A DNA stretch of 64,000 nucleotides from Sphingopyxis yananensis (GTDB taxonomy: Bacteria > Pseudomonadota > Alphaproteobacteria > Sphingomonadales > Sphingomonadaceae). The notes under the pieces were generated by a model. That model had not been told where the DNA came from. It saw nothing but the letters and a program-made list of their open reading frames with translations, and searched no databases. Below, piece by piece: positions 25,480 to 32,571 of the stretch (positions are counted from its first letter, which is position 1; each line of letters starts with the position of its first letter). The translations under genes and the position numbers were made by a program. The stretch is from positions 1 to 64,000 of the forward strand of contig NZ_JAJEWI010000006.1 in the NCBI RefSeq assembly GCF_020687785.1. The letters are read 5' to 3'.

Positions 25480-25513
25480 AAAGGCTACCGACATAAGCGG
25501 GTGGCCTTTTTTT
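25480..25513 (+). terminator. Hairpin-T-tract, first copy of a duplicated motif
   Basis: A 10-bp stem, 25480-25489 (AAAGGCTACC) with 25500-25509 (GGTGGCCTTT), one G-T pair, then seven T. The core GGCTACC-CATAAGCGGGTGGCC recurs at 27321-27352. In both places an HNH-type reading frame starts within a few bases to about 25 bp downstream. Confidence 0.75.
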
Positions 25514-25666
25514 ATGACTGGTATCGGCTCCACCCATGAATGGCGGGCCGTCAGAGGCACACTCCTGCGAGCGAGGCCGATGTGTAGACTCTCGCGGGCG
25601 GAGTATCGGGAGGCGCAACCTGACACCGGCAGACGGCAGACGGCAGACGGCAGACGAAAGCGGTGA
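25514..25666 (+). pseudogene. Truncated HNH endonuclease remnant
   Basis: A 50-codon frame directly after the hairpin reads MTGIGSTHEWRAVRGTLLRA, then RPMCRLSRAEYREAQP. Its N-terminal WRAVRGTLLRARPMC segment parallels WQALRRRVLAEQPLCVMC of the intact HNH gene at 27375. The HNH core is missing. The end is formed by a four-fold 7-bp tandem repeat and a stop. It is probably a decayed duplicate of the downstream HNH. Confidence 0.5.
25628..25655. repeat. Tandem repeat (GGCAGAC)x4
   Basis: Four perfect copies of the 7-mer GGCAGAC lie in a row. Seven is not a multiple of three, so changes in copy number would shift the reading frame of the HNH remnant that contains them. They may have arisen by slippage. 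Confidence 0.9.
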
Positions 25667-25818
25667 GTAGGACGGCAACCCTGTTGCGGGGCAACGCTAT
25701 CCAAAAGCTCGGCCATTATTGCAACGGGACGGCGTTACTGCCGCGCCAAACCCAATTGCCGTACTCAGAATGTGCAGAGCAATTGGGACAATGGACGCGC
25801 CGCTTTCTTGCGAGGCAA

Positions 25819-26628
25819 TTATCGGGGCAGTTGCCAAAAGACACTAAATTCATAATCACGGCCAGCAACGTCCTGACCGTTCATATCTTTAGGTTTCAAC
25901 CGCATGGTCGAAGCCAACTGATATGTAGCGAGACGAACATCTTCAATCATTCGCGCTTCATCGCGATTGGAATACACCCTAGTATATTCCAATTTGCCGG
26001 TATCTCTGCACAGCAATCCGAGGTCTTGTTTGATATTGCAGAGCATATTTACTCTGACTGGGGCTCCCCATAGCATCGCCGCAGGCGGGTAGAGATCCGA
26101 AAGAAGCTTCGGATCCAAAGGCACCGCGAATTCTACGCTCTCTGAATTCAGCGCGTTCTCGCCAGCACTGGTAAAAGGCGCTCGTTCATCCGTCGGGGAC
26201 AGCGTTACTTCAAACAATCTAATCGTGAACATACCTTGGTCATCAACCGAGGCAATTCGAGTTGAACGCAGACGACTGGCGGCGACTGCGATTTTATTGC
26301 GTTCTTGTTCGCTGACCGTCGGATCAGGAGTCGCATTAGGATTTCCGACGATCGCCCAATCAACCGTTTTCTGCCCAGTGGGTATTTGGGATGCTGGTAC
26401 ACAATTCACGGGCACACCCGAATGTGCAACCATTAGGCATGCCATCTGCATTTTAACTGGTTCTGTAGGCTTTACTACGAGCGCGTCCCACGTTGCTGCG
26501 AGAACAGAATCCCCGACAGGGACAACATAATCACTAGGTGAGACCGTCTCATAGTCGACAGGGACATGAATAGATCTAGTTGGCGGCGACGCAGCCGACA
26601 TTGCCAAAGTCAAACCCAGTAAAAGCAT
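25819..26628 (-). CDS. Secreted hypothetical protein with a TonB-C-like C-terminus
   Basis: A 269-residue exported protein: a signal peptide (MLLLGLTLAMSAASPPTRS) then a mixed alpha/beta body with Cys residues at CLMVAHSGVPVNC. The C-terminal part, VRLATYQLASTMRLKPKDMN followed by a final strand EFSVFWQLPR, resembles the arrangement seen in TonB C-terminal and related domains, but the match is loose. ATG 26628 is favoured because GGGGAAA sits 6 nt upstream; two upstream ATG codons exist. It lies in the prophage between the two hairpin-HNH copies, on the opposite strand, so it looks like cargo. Confidence 0.6.
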   Translation of the reverse strand: MLLLGLTLAMSAASPPTRSIHVPVDYETVSPSDYVVPVGDSVLAATWDALVVKPTEPVKMQMACLMVAHSGVPVNCVPASQIPTGQKTVDWAIVGNPNATPDPTVSEQERNKIAVAASRLRSTRIASVDDQGMFTIRLFEVTLSPTDERAPFTSAGENALNSESVEFAVPLDPKLLSDLYPPAAMLWGAPVRVNMLCNIKQDLGLLCRDTGKLEYTRVYSNRDEARMIEDVRLATYQLASTMRLKPKDMNGQDVAGRDYEFSVFWQLPR

Positions 26629-26789
26629 TGATTTCCCCATCCCCGATTTCAGCGATCCGTTACGCTTTGGTGACTGCCTTATGAATAGAAGGGAAGCAAC
26701 AAGGAACAAACAAAATGGATAAGCGGCGGTTGGATTTTATGGTGGGTGGACGCTGATTGCTGTTATAAGATCTGCAACGGAGCTTATTC

Positions 26790-27206
26790 ATGCTGACTTT
26801 ACTCTTCGCCATGCAAGTGGCAGCCTTGAGCGACAGCGAGTTGGAATTTCACCAACGGCGTGAGAACCACGCCCGCATGGATACGGCTTGGTCTCTGATG
26901 CAGGAAGTGAACCGTAGGACGGGATCTTTGCTCGGGGCGTCGATGGGGTGGACACTCTGCTTGACCTCTAGCGCACAGACATTGGCGAAAGGTAATTTGC
27001 AACCTACCGATGTTATCGTGGCCGCTGCGATGGAGAATTGCCTGGAGCAGGAGAACAAGGCCGGCAAGGCTTTGGAGGCGATGAAAGCTTCGCAGCAAAT
27101 GTTGGCGGATTACTCTGGCCAGAATGAAATTACAGACTTGACCATGGCTATATTGAGGGACCGTAATACCAAAGACCTTGAGGCCGTGGTCAATAGTAAC
27201 AGATAG
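26790..27206 (+). CDS. Small secreted hypothetical protein
   Basis: A 138-residue protein with a short hydrophobic N-terminus (MLTLLFAMQVAALSDSELEF) that may be a signal peptide. The remainder is helical with two cysteines (TLCLTSS and ENCLEQ), which could form a disulfide. No family is recognised. It is divergent from the preceding secreted-protein gene, with about 160 bp between start codons, and is followed by a hairpin. It is probably prophage cargo. Confidence 0.55.
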   Translation: MLTLLFAMQVAALSDSELEFHQRRENHARMDTAWSLMQEVNRRTGSLLGASMGWTLCLTSSAQTLAKGNLQPTDVIVAAAMENCLEQENKAGKALEAMKASQQMLADYSGQNEITDLTMAILRDRNTKDLEAVVNSNR

Positions 27207-27210
27207 TGAA

Positions 27211-27240
27211 AATGGGAGGTGGGTCCCTTGGCCTCCCATT
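27211..27240 (+). terminator. Hairpin after the small secreted-protein gene
   Basis: AATGGGAGG (27211-27219) pairs perfectly with CCTCCCATT (27232-27240) around a 12-nt loop, 5 bp past the stop codon. It has no long T run. Confidence 0.6.
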
Positions 27241-27320
27241 GATTGTTTATCATTTGGCATGGTGTCCCTTTCATGCTGTAGCGCGCGAAATGTTACTAGG
27301 GTTATTCCGTCTGTGACACA

Positions 27321-27352
27321 GGGCTACCAGCATAAGCGGGTGGCCCTTTTTT
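27321..27352 (+). terminator. Hairpin-T-tract, second copy of the duplicated motif
   Basis: GGGCTACC (27321-27328) pairs with GGTGGCCC (27339-27346) with one G-T pair, followed by six T. It shares the loop and arm sequence CATAAGCGGGTGGCC with 25480-25513. It lies about 23 bp upstream of the HNH gene. Confidence 0.75.
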
Positions 27353-27374
27353 ATTGGGTGCGGGAGATGAGGCG

Positions 27375-27725
27375 ATGCCCCTGCCCCATTATAAGCGCTG
27401 GTATAAGACCGCCCGCTGGCAGGCTCTTCGCCGCCGTGTTCTTGCCGAACAACCATTGTGCGTTATGTGCGAAGCGATTGATCGTATCGACGTCGCGGTG
27501 ATCTGTGACCACATCGAGCCTCATCGCGGCGATGAAGCAAAGTTTTGGACTGGCCCGTTCCAAGGCCTTTGCAAACCCTGTCATGACAGTGCCAAGCAGC
27601 GGATGGAGAAGTCCGGACGCCCTACCCTGACGTTCGGAACCGATGGCTGGCCGATTGAGACCAGACCCCGGGGGGGTGGTCGAAAGTTGAGCCTTTTCGG
27701 TTCCCAGACCGACACCGGACCCTAA
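27375..27725 (+). CDS. Phage HNH endonuclease
   Basis: A 116-residue protein with MPLPHYKRWYKTARWQALRR, the first cysteine pair CVMC, the core CDHIEPHRGDEAKFW with its histidines, and the second cysteine pair CKPCHDSAK. This is the zinc-stabilised HNH fold of small phage nucleases found directly upstream of terminase genes, where they aid DNA packaging. The start at 27375 gives the usual N-terminus. The gene appears intact and is followed 28 bp later by the terminase small subunit, as in many tailed phages. Confidence 0.9.
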   Translation: MPLPHYKRWYKTARWQALRRRVLAEQPLCVMCEAIDRIDVAVICDHIEPHRGDEAKFWTGPFQGLCKPCHDSAKQRMEKSGRPTLTFGTDGWPIETRPRGGGRKLSLFGSQTDTGP

Positions 27726-27753
27726 TTTTTATTCTAATAAAGGAATTTTTGTC

Positions 27754-28193
27754 ATGGCGAGGCGGCGGCGGATTGATAGCGCGGCGGCTGGGGTTGAGGT
27801 CATGCAAGATGTTTTACGTGGTGAGCTGGCCCCGCCGGACCATGCCAAGCTTCACAAAGATGCCCTGCCATTTTGGACCAACATCATGCGCGGGCGCGCG
27901 CGCGAGGAATGGGAGGCTACGCCATGACGGCTTCCAGCCTTGCGTGGACGCAGTGGCAGATTTCGCGATTGCGGACGGCGATTGAAAAGAAGGCCTTGCC
28001 TGACACCAAGGAAGTGCAGCGCCTTTCTGACTTACAGCGGTTGGAAATGGGTTATTTGCGAGTGCTGCAACAACATGGCCGTGGTGCCCAAGGGGAAGCG
28101 CGAGACGTGAAATCCCGCCGAGAGCTGACGGCGGGTATCGCGGCGGACAATCCTCTGGAAGATGATCTGATCGCGCGGCCAATGATGAATTGA
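27754..28193 (+). pseudogene. Terminase small subunit, split by a probable frameshift
   Basis: Two adjoining frames appear to make one protein. The first (27754-27927) reads MARRRRIDSAAAGVEVMQDV and on to WTNIMRGRAREEWEATP. The second (27924-28193) starts MTASSLAWTQWQISRLRTAI and ends EDDLIARPMMN. Phage small terminase subunits of this context are about 145 residues, equal to both parts together, and the junction falls between two helices. A one-base deletion near 27924 would explain it; the ATGA overlap also allows two coupled genes. AAAGGA precedes the first start. The small subunit recognises phage DNA for packaging. Confidence 0.65.
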
Positions 28194-28211
28194 TTTTACG
28201 CGGGGGAAGCT

Positions 28212-28714
28212 ATGCCGAAGAAGGCAACGCGGACCCTGCGGGCCATTGTGAAACAGGCTATAAAGTGCGGCCCTGTTCCCAAGTTGAGAGACTGGAGATC
28301 ACTGCCAACGGCCGAGTTGACCCGAGCCGAACGCAACATGCGGTTTATCGAGCGATATTGCCTGGTGCCGGAAGGGCCGCTCATTGGACGGCCTATTGTG
28401 ATCGCCGATTTTCAAGAAGCATTTTACTACGCCATTTATGACAATAAGGTGGTCACGAAAAAGGCCACCTTGTCCATTGCTAGAAAGAATTCAAAAACGG
28501 CGACCATTGCCTGTTTGGTGTTGGTCCATGTTGCGGGACCGGAGGCCAAGCTCAACAGCCACATCAACAGCGGCGCACGGTCCCGAAAACAGGCCGCCGA
28601 GGTTTATAATTACGCATCCAAAATGATAAACCTGTGGAATTTGAGGCGCTGTCAGCGGACGGGAAAACGCCCATGGCGGCAGTCCCATAGTGGCGATTGG
28701 GGATGAGGCTGGTG
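28212..28714 (+). pseudogene. Terminase large subunit, truncated N-terminal fragment
   Basis: The frame starts MPKKATRTLRAIVKQAIKCG and includes FQEAFYYAIYDNKVVTKKAT followed by the Walker-A-like ARKNSKTATIA of TerL packaging ATPases. After NYASKMINL (about residue 140) the frame shifts. Another frame then reads VEFEALSADGKTPM, and a third reads PIVAIGDEAG, both recognisable TerL segments, showing a small deletion and frameshifts. All of the rest, including the nuclease domain, is gone, and the sequence passes directly into the antisense end of the integrase. It is not functional. Confidence 0.8.
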
Positions 28715-29744
28715 GACATCGCAGCGCGGAATCCATGCAGCACATGGCGTTTATAATAGCCTGCGCGCATCAGCAGCTGGCGCAGCGTATTTTCGGACAT
28801 GAGATCGTGCGGGTTGCGTTCGCTGGGAAACATCAGGGCGTAATTGCCCGTCAGCATCCGCAGTGCATTGTGGATTTCATTCGGACGAACGGCAGTGAGG
28901 GCAATAAGCCTGAGCGCAAATTTCGTGGTCGCTCGGCATCGTTCAGCATCGCAATCTGCCAGCAATTTCCGAACCAAGGCAATCTGCGTATCATGGTCTC
29001 GGACGCGGTCTATGATAGACGGCTGCTTTTTCACCCGCGGCCTCTTCGGCAGCGTCTTGTTCATGCTGGCAGCGGGGTTGCGGGTCGCCACCCCAGCAGG
29101 GATTGCGTAAACATAGACATCGTTAATCCGCTGGCATGCGCGGTGGGCAGTTTCAATGGCGCCACGCGACACGATCTGGTCCCATACCTCCAAGATTTTG
29201 GGGCTTTCGATTCCATCTATGGGAAGTGTCCCCAAATCTGGGAGCACGTCGCGCTCAAGGGAACGCAGCACGTCGCCCGAATGGACGATTGACCAGCCCG
29301 CGTTCGGCCGGTTGATCCAATGGGAGGCGTCCTTCTTCAACCATTAGCCATCATGAGCTGCACGCCATGACCGGGACAACTCAACGGACCACCCGCTCTT
29401 TAATTCGAACCACAGTATCGCCACGCTCTCAAAGGTCTGAGTCGCCCGCTCATCTTTGGCGGACGCCTTTTCCTGTTTTACAGCGGAAGGATCGCGACCA
29501 TCGCGAAGCAGGGCCTTGGATTCATCGCGCGCGGCCCGCGCCTCCAGCAATGTCACGACCGGATAGCCGCCAATGGCCAGTGTTTTTTGAGAGGACTTGC
29601 CTTGGGCATTCCGGCCGAATGTGTAATTCATCCGCCAAATCTTTTGTCCGCTTTCGACACCAGCAAATAGAGCTGGCCGTGATCCCCCAGCTTGTAATCT
29701 TTGTCTGCGGGCTTCGCGCCCTAATCTTCGCGTCGGTTAGCACG
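28700..29744 (-). pseudogene. Broken tyrosine integrase (P4/DUF4102 type) next to tRNA-Ser
   Basis: The reconstructed order on the minus strand is GTG 29744 with a strong GGGGAGGGG upstream, LTDAKIRAR, a frameshift near 29714, PADKDYKLGDHGQLYLLVSK, a second frameshift near 29633, then MNYTFGRNAQGKSSQKTLAI with the DUF4102 LLEARAARDESKALL segment. TAA at 29344-29346 interrupts the frame, which resumes with WLKKDASHWINRP. The core-binding domain follows, then the catalytic ALTAVRPNEI (Arg) and HVLHGFRAAMSTSL (His-x-x-Arg). The protein ends there and the catalytic Tyr is missing. The gene points away from the tRNA whose 3' end is the attachment site. Confidence 0.88.
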
Positions 29745-29916
29745 CACCCCTCCCCTATGCAGGCGGCAACTATGGATACCATGGAATTTGACCATGGTAC
29801 CATGGATTAAGCCGAACGCGGAAAGACAGCCGTGGGCACCATGGGCGAATGTGATCGCGAAATTTAGCGGAAATGAAAGGGTTTTAGACAGGAATGGATG
29901 GTCATAGACGGTAAAA

Positions 29917-29930
29917 TGGCGGAGACGGTG
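29917..29930. repeat. Proximal attachment-site repeat within tRNA-Ser
   Basis: TGGCGGAGACGGTG is the 3' terminus of the tRNA-Ser gene (complement of CACCGTCTCCGCCA) and matches 22182-22195 exactly. It marks the tRNA-side junction of the prophage. Confidence 0.8.
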
Positions 29931-30006
29931 GGATTCGAACCCACGGTACGGTTACCCGTACGACGCTTTAGCAAAGCGTTGGTTTCAGCCACTCACCCAC
30001 ATCTCC
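29917..30006 (-). tRNA. tRNA-Ser (anticodon GCU)
   Basis: A 90-nt class II cloverleaf. The acceptor stem is GGAGATG with CGTCTCC, then discriminator G and an encoded CCA. The D arm contains GTGAGTGGC, the anticodon arm ACGCT-TTGCTAA-AGCGT gives GCT, the long variable arm is TACGGGTAACCGTA, and the T loop is TTCGAAT. It reads AGC and AGU. The gene is intact although it served as the prophage attachment site. Confidence 0.97.
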
Positions 30007-30241
30007 GCATGGTCCGTCAGGTCACCCTGTCGTTTGGCTGTGAGGGCGCTATAACCACGCCTTTCACAGCTTGCAATGACAAAGATCAACAGTTTGGAAT
30101 TTTACCGAAGTTTTTCCGAGCGAAGGGATATCATGCCAGAAAAGATTGATTAAGGTCATCTGCTGTTCATGCGCAGATTCGCATGCTTTGCGCATCCTGT
30201 TATTCATTCTGGCGTCATGCCAGCAACCCTTGGGGAAATTT

Positions 30242-31018
30242 ATGAAATTGGCCCTGCCACGCATTGCCCTTAGCGCCATTGGCGCGATTGGATTGATGCT
30301 ATCCCCCGTTTCGGCCCAAATGACATCCATTGATCCCAATTCGGCGATTGACTCGGATCTCGATTATCCCGCCCCTCCCCCACCATCGAGCAGCACCGCC
30401 GCTCCGTCATCCAATGATTATGACAGCGACCTTGCCATTGGAAACGACGCCTATGGCCCTGTCGGCAGTGCAGCCCAAACGGGCGCGGTGACGAGCGGCA
30501 CCACGGGCACCAACGCGGCCGACGCCACTGCTGGCAATACCTATAAGCAAGACGATTTGATCGGCGCGGCCGAAGGCGTCTTCGGTAAAGGCGCGCAAGG
30601 CTTGGCCGGTATCATCGAAGACATATTGAAGAAACAGGGCGAGCCCAATGCCTATATCGTCGGCCGCGAGGCTGGCGGCGCTTTGGGCGTTGGCCTGCGC
30701 TATGGCTCCGGCACGCTGTATCACCGCGTCGAAGGGGAAAAGCCCGCTTATTGGACCGGGCCTTCCATCGGATTTGATGCGGGTGCCAATGCTGGCAATA
30801 CCTTTGTGTTGGTTTACAACCTGTTCGACAGCCAAGACCTGTATAAACGCTTTGCCGCTGGTGAAGGTGCCGCCTATCTGATCGGCGGATTTAACGTCAG
30901 CTATTTGCGGCGCGGCGATGTGGTCCTGATCCCCATTCGTGTCGGCGTTGGTGCACGCCTTGGGGCCAATATTGGCTATATGAAATTCCGCCAGAAACAA
31001 AGCTGGGTGCCCTTTTAA
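30242..31018 (+). CDS. EipA-like envelope protein (DUF1134)
   Basis: A 258-residue exported protein: signal peptide MKLALPRIALSAIGAIGLML to PVSAQ, a Pro/Ser/Ala-rich linker (about 30-110), then a conserved C-terminal domain from YKQDDLIGAAEGVFGKGAQG through GREAGGALGVGLRYGSGTLY to GARLGANIGYMKFRQK. This domain is DUF1134, found in alphaproteobacteria; the Brucella member EipA is a periplasmic protein needed for cell-envelope integrity. Start 30242 is chosen for GGGGA 6 nt upstream. A terminator 20 bp past the stop closes a single-gene unit. Confidence 0.88.
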   Translation: MKLALPRIALSAIGAIGLMLSPVSAQMTSIDPNSAIDSDLDYPAPPPPSSSTAAPSSNDYDSDLAIGNDAYGPVGSAAQTGAVTSGTTGTNAADATAGNTYKQDDLIGAAEGVFGKGAQGLAGIIEDILKKQGEPNAYIVGREAGGALGVGLRYGSGTLYHRVEGEKPAYWTGPSIGFDAGANAGNTFVLVYNLFDSQDLYKRFAAGEGAAYLIGGFNVSYLRRGDVVLIPIRVGVGARLGANIGYMKFRQKQSWVPF

Positions 31019-31037
31019 CGGCCAAGCATAGGATCAA

Positions 31038-31075
31038 AAAAAGCCCGCGCCAACAGTGATTGGCGCGGGCTTTTT
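31038..31075. terminator. Bidirectional terminator between eipA-like gene and apt
   Basis: A 16-bp perfect stem AAAAAGCCCGCGCCAA (31038-31053) with TTGGCGCGGGCTTTTT (31060-31075), 6-nt loop. It serves the plus-strand DUF1134 gene and the minus-strand apt. Confidence 0.93.
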
Positions 31076-31117
31076 CATGCCCATTATGCGGGCGTGGCCA
31101 TATGCTTGGCGGCGACC

Positions 31118-31672
31118 CTATTCGCCGTCAAAGGCAATCAAAGCTTCATAGGGGATGGATGCAGCGCTCAGGCGAGCGCCGCCGCCCAGATCGGGCAGAT
31201 CAATCACGAACAATGCGGCACCAACATCGGCGCCAATGGAACGCAGCAAGTCCGCCGCCGCCGTGACGGTGCCGCCGGTCGCCAACAAATCATCGACCAA
31301 AACCACCCGCGCACCCGATGGCACCGACCCCATGTGCAATTCCAATCGGTCGTGCCCATATTCCAAATCATAGGTGATGCCGACGGTGTCCCCCGGCAAT
31401 TTGCCTGCCTTGCGAACCAGCGCCAGACCCAGCCCCATTTGCACCGCCATCGCAGCCCCAAACAGAAAGCCTCTCGCTTCAACCGCGACAATCATATCTG
31501 GTGAATGTCGCGCTGCCCGCGCGCACAAGCGGCGGACCGTTTCAGCAAAACCGTCGGCATCGCCGATCAAAGTGGTAATATCGCGAAATTGAATTCCCGC
31601 CTTGGGAAAATCAGCGATGGTGCGAACCAATGATGCCAGATCCAAGTCCGGCAAAGGAGAAAGGGCGGTCAT
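31118..31672 (-). CDS. apt: Adenine phosphoribosyltransferase
   Basis: A 184-residue purine-salvage enzyme that makes AMP from adenine and PRPP in the cytoplasm. It has the family start TIADFPKAGIQFRDITTLI, the EARGFLFGAAMA region, and the PRPP-binding motif VVLVDDLLATGGT. Length matches bacterial Apt. The start codon at 31672 lies in the loop of a hairpin just after petC; a TTG at 31705 would add 11 residues. It is the last gene downstream of the petABC operon and may be read from it. Confidence 0.95.
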   Translation of the reverse strand: MTALSPLPDLDLASLVRTIADFPKAGIQFRDITTLIGDADGFAETVRRLCARAARHSPDMIVAVEARGFLFGAAMAVQMGLGLALVRKAGKLPGDTVGITYDLEYGHDRLELHMGSVPSGARVVLVDDLLATGGTVTAAADLLRSIGADVGAALFVIDLPDLGGGARLSAASIPYEALIAFDGE

Positions 31673-31693
31673 GCCTTTGCATAACCGCCCTTT
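31660..31693. promoter_or_regulatory. Hairpin whose loop contains the apt start codon
   Basis: AAAGGGCGGT (31660-31669) pairs perfectly with ACCGCCCTTT (31684-31693); the 14-nt loop holds the apt ATG (31672-31670). It lies 37 bp past the petC stop. It could act as a weak petABC terminator, as an attenuator, or as a translation-control hairpin. Function is inferred. Confidence 0.5.
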
Positions 31694-31730
31694 CGATAAA
31701 TTCAATATGGCTGATACGCCGACTGGAAAC

Positions 31731-32540
31731 TCAATGTTCCTTATTGGCCCAAATGGTCCGGTAAGACAGGAAGGTCAGCGCCGTAAAGCCCAACAGATAA
31801 AGCAGAACAGCCCAGCCCACCTGAACACGCTTCACCAGCTTGGGTTCTGCGGTCCAGACCAGAAACGCCGTAACGTCCGAAGCCATTTGATCGACAGTCG
31901 CCTTGGTGCCATCAGCATAGGTGACCTGATCATTTTGCAAAGGCTGCGCCATCGCCAGATTCAGGTTGGGGAAATAAGGGTTAAAGTGCAGGCCGGGTCC
32001 GGGATGCAATTCCTTGGGCATATTAGCAGGCGGATTTTGATAACCCGTCAGCAAGCTATAGATATAATTTTTGCCGCCTTCACGCGCCTTGGTGATCAAG
32101 GACAAATCTGGCGGAATGGCGTTGCCATTGGCCGCAGCAGCCGCAACATCATTGGCATAAGGTGATGGGAAGTAATCCGAGCTCAGGCCATCACGGGTCG
32201 CCGGTTCACCCGTGTCGGGGTTGATCGACGGAACCTGAAAGCCCTTTGCAAAGCTCTTCACTTGACCCTCGGTATAACCAAAAGCCTGAATATCGCGGAA
32301 TGCGACCAGTTTCAGACTGTGGCAAGCCGAGCATACTTCTTTGTAGACCTGCATACCACGCTGCAACTGGGCGATATCCCAATGCGGCGCGATACCATCG
32401 CTAGCCAAAGCCAGCTTGCGAGGCTCTTTATGAAAAGCCTTGGAGGCATTGGGTTCATTGCCAAGGGGCGTGGTGAGGATTGCCATCACCAGCGCCGCAA
32501 TAAAGCCAAGCCCTACGAGAAAACCGAGCGGACGAACCAT
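31731..32540 (-). CDS. petC: Cytochrome c1 of the bc1 complex
   Basis: A 269-residue cytochrome c1. An N-terminal hydrophobic helix (GFLVGLGFIAALVMAIL) is followed by the heme c attachment motif CSACH and, in the C-terminal part, NLAMAQPL supplying the axial Met. A C-terminal membrane anchor (VGWAVLLYLLGFTALTFLSY) ends in a short cytoplasmic tail. It passes electrons from the Rieske centre to a soluble or membrane cytochrome c in the periplasm. It is the third gene of the petABC operon, 31 bp after petB. Confidence 0.96.
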   Translation of the reverse strand: MVRPLGFLVGLGFIAALVMAILTTPLGNEPNASKAFHKEPRKLALASDGIAPHWDIAQLQRGMQVYKEVCSACHSLKLVAFRDIQAFGYTEGQVKSFAKGFQVPSINPDTGEPATRDGLSSDYFPSPYANDVAAAAANGNAIPPDLSLITKAREGGKNYIYSLLTGYQNPPANMPKELHPGPGLHFNPYFPNLNLAMAQPLQNDQVTYADGTKATVDQMASDVTAFLVWTAEPKLVKRVQVGWAVLLYLLGFTALTFLSYRTIWANKEH

Positions 32541-32571
32541 GGCTGTTTCAGCTCCTTATCTAGTCCGGCGC

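Larger units (their letters stand above)
22182..29930. mobile_element. Collapsed prophage integrated at tRNA-Ser(GCU)
   Basis: A 7.7-kb element between a 14-bp direct repeat (22182-22195 and 29917-29930). The contents in order are a decayed fragment, an AlpA-like regulator, small phage genes, a methyltransferase-like gene, a zinc-binding-type protein with an internal stop, DUF1328, two phage-type hypotheticals, a decayed HNH, two secreted cargo genes, an intact HNH, terminase small and large subunit remnants and a broken integrase next to the tRNA. No capsid, portal or tail genes remain. TerL and the integrase meet tail to tail near 28700-28715, which fits a large internal deletion that removed the structural module and both gene ends. 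The element cannot be self-mobile. Boundaries rest on the repeat; phage origin rests on terminase, HNH and integrase. Confidence 0.85.

Noticed and set aside
25628-25655. The GGCAGAC repeats considered as the start of a CRISPR array
   Set aside because: The units are 7 bp, directly adjacent and without spacers; no cas genes are present. No CRISPR array was found anywhere in the window.
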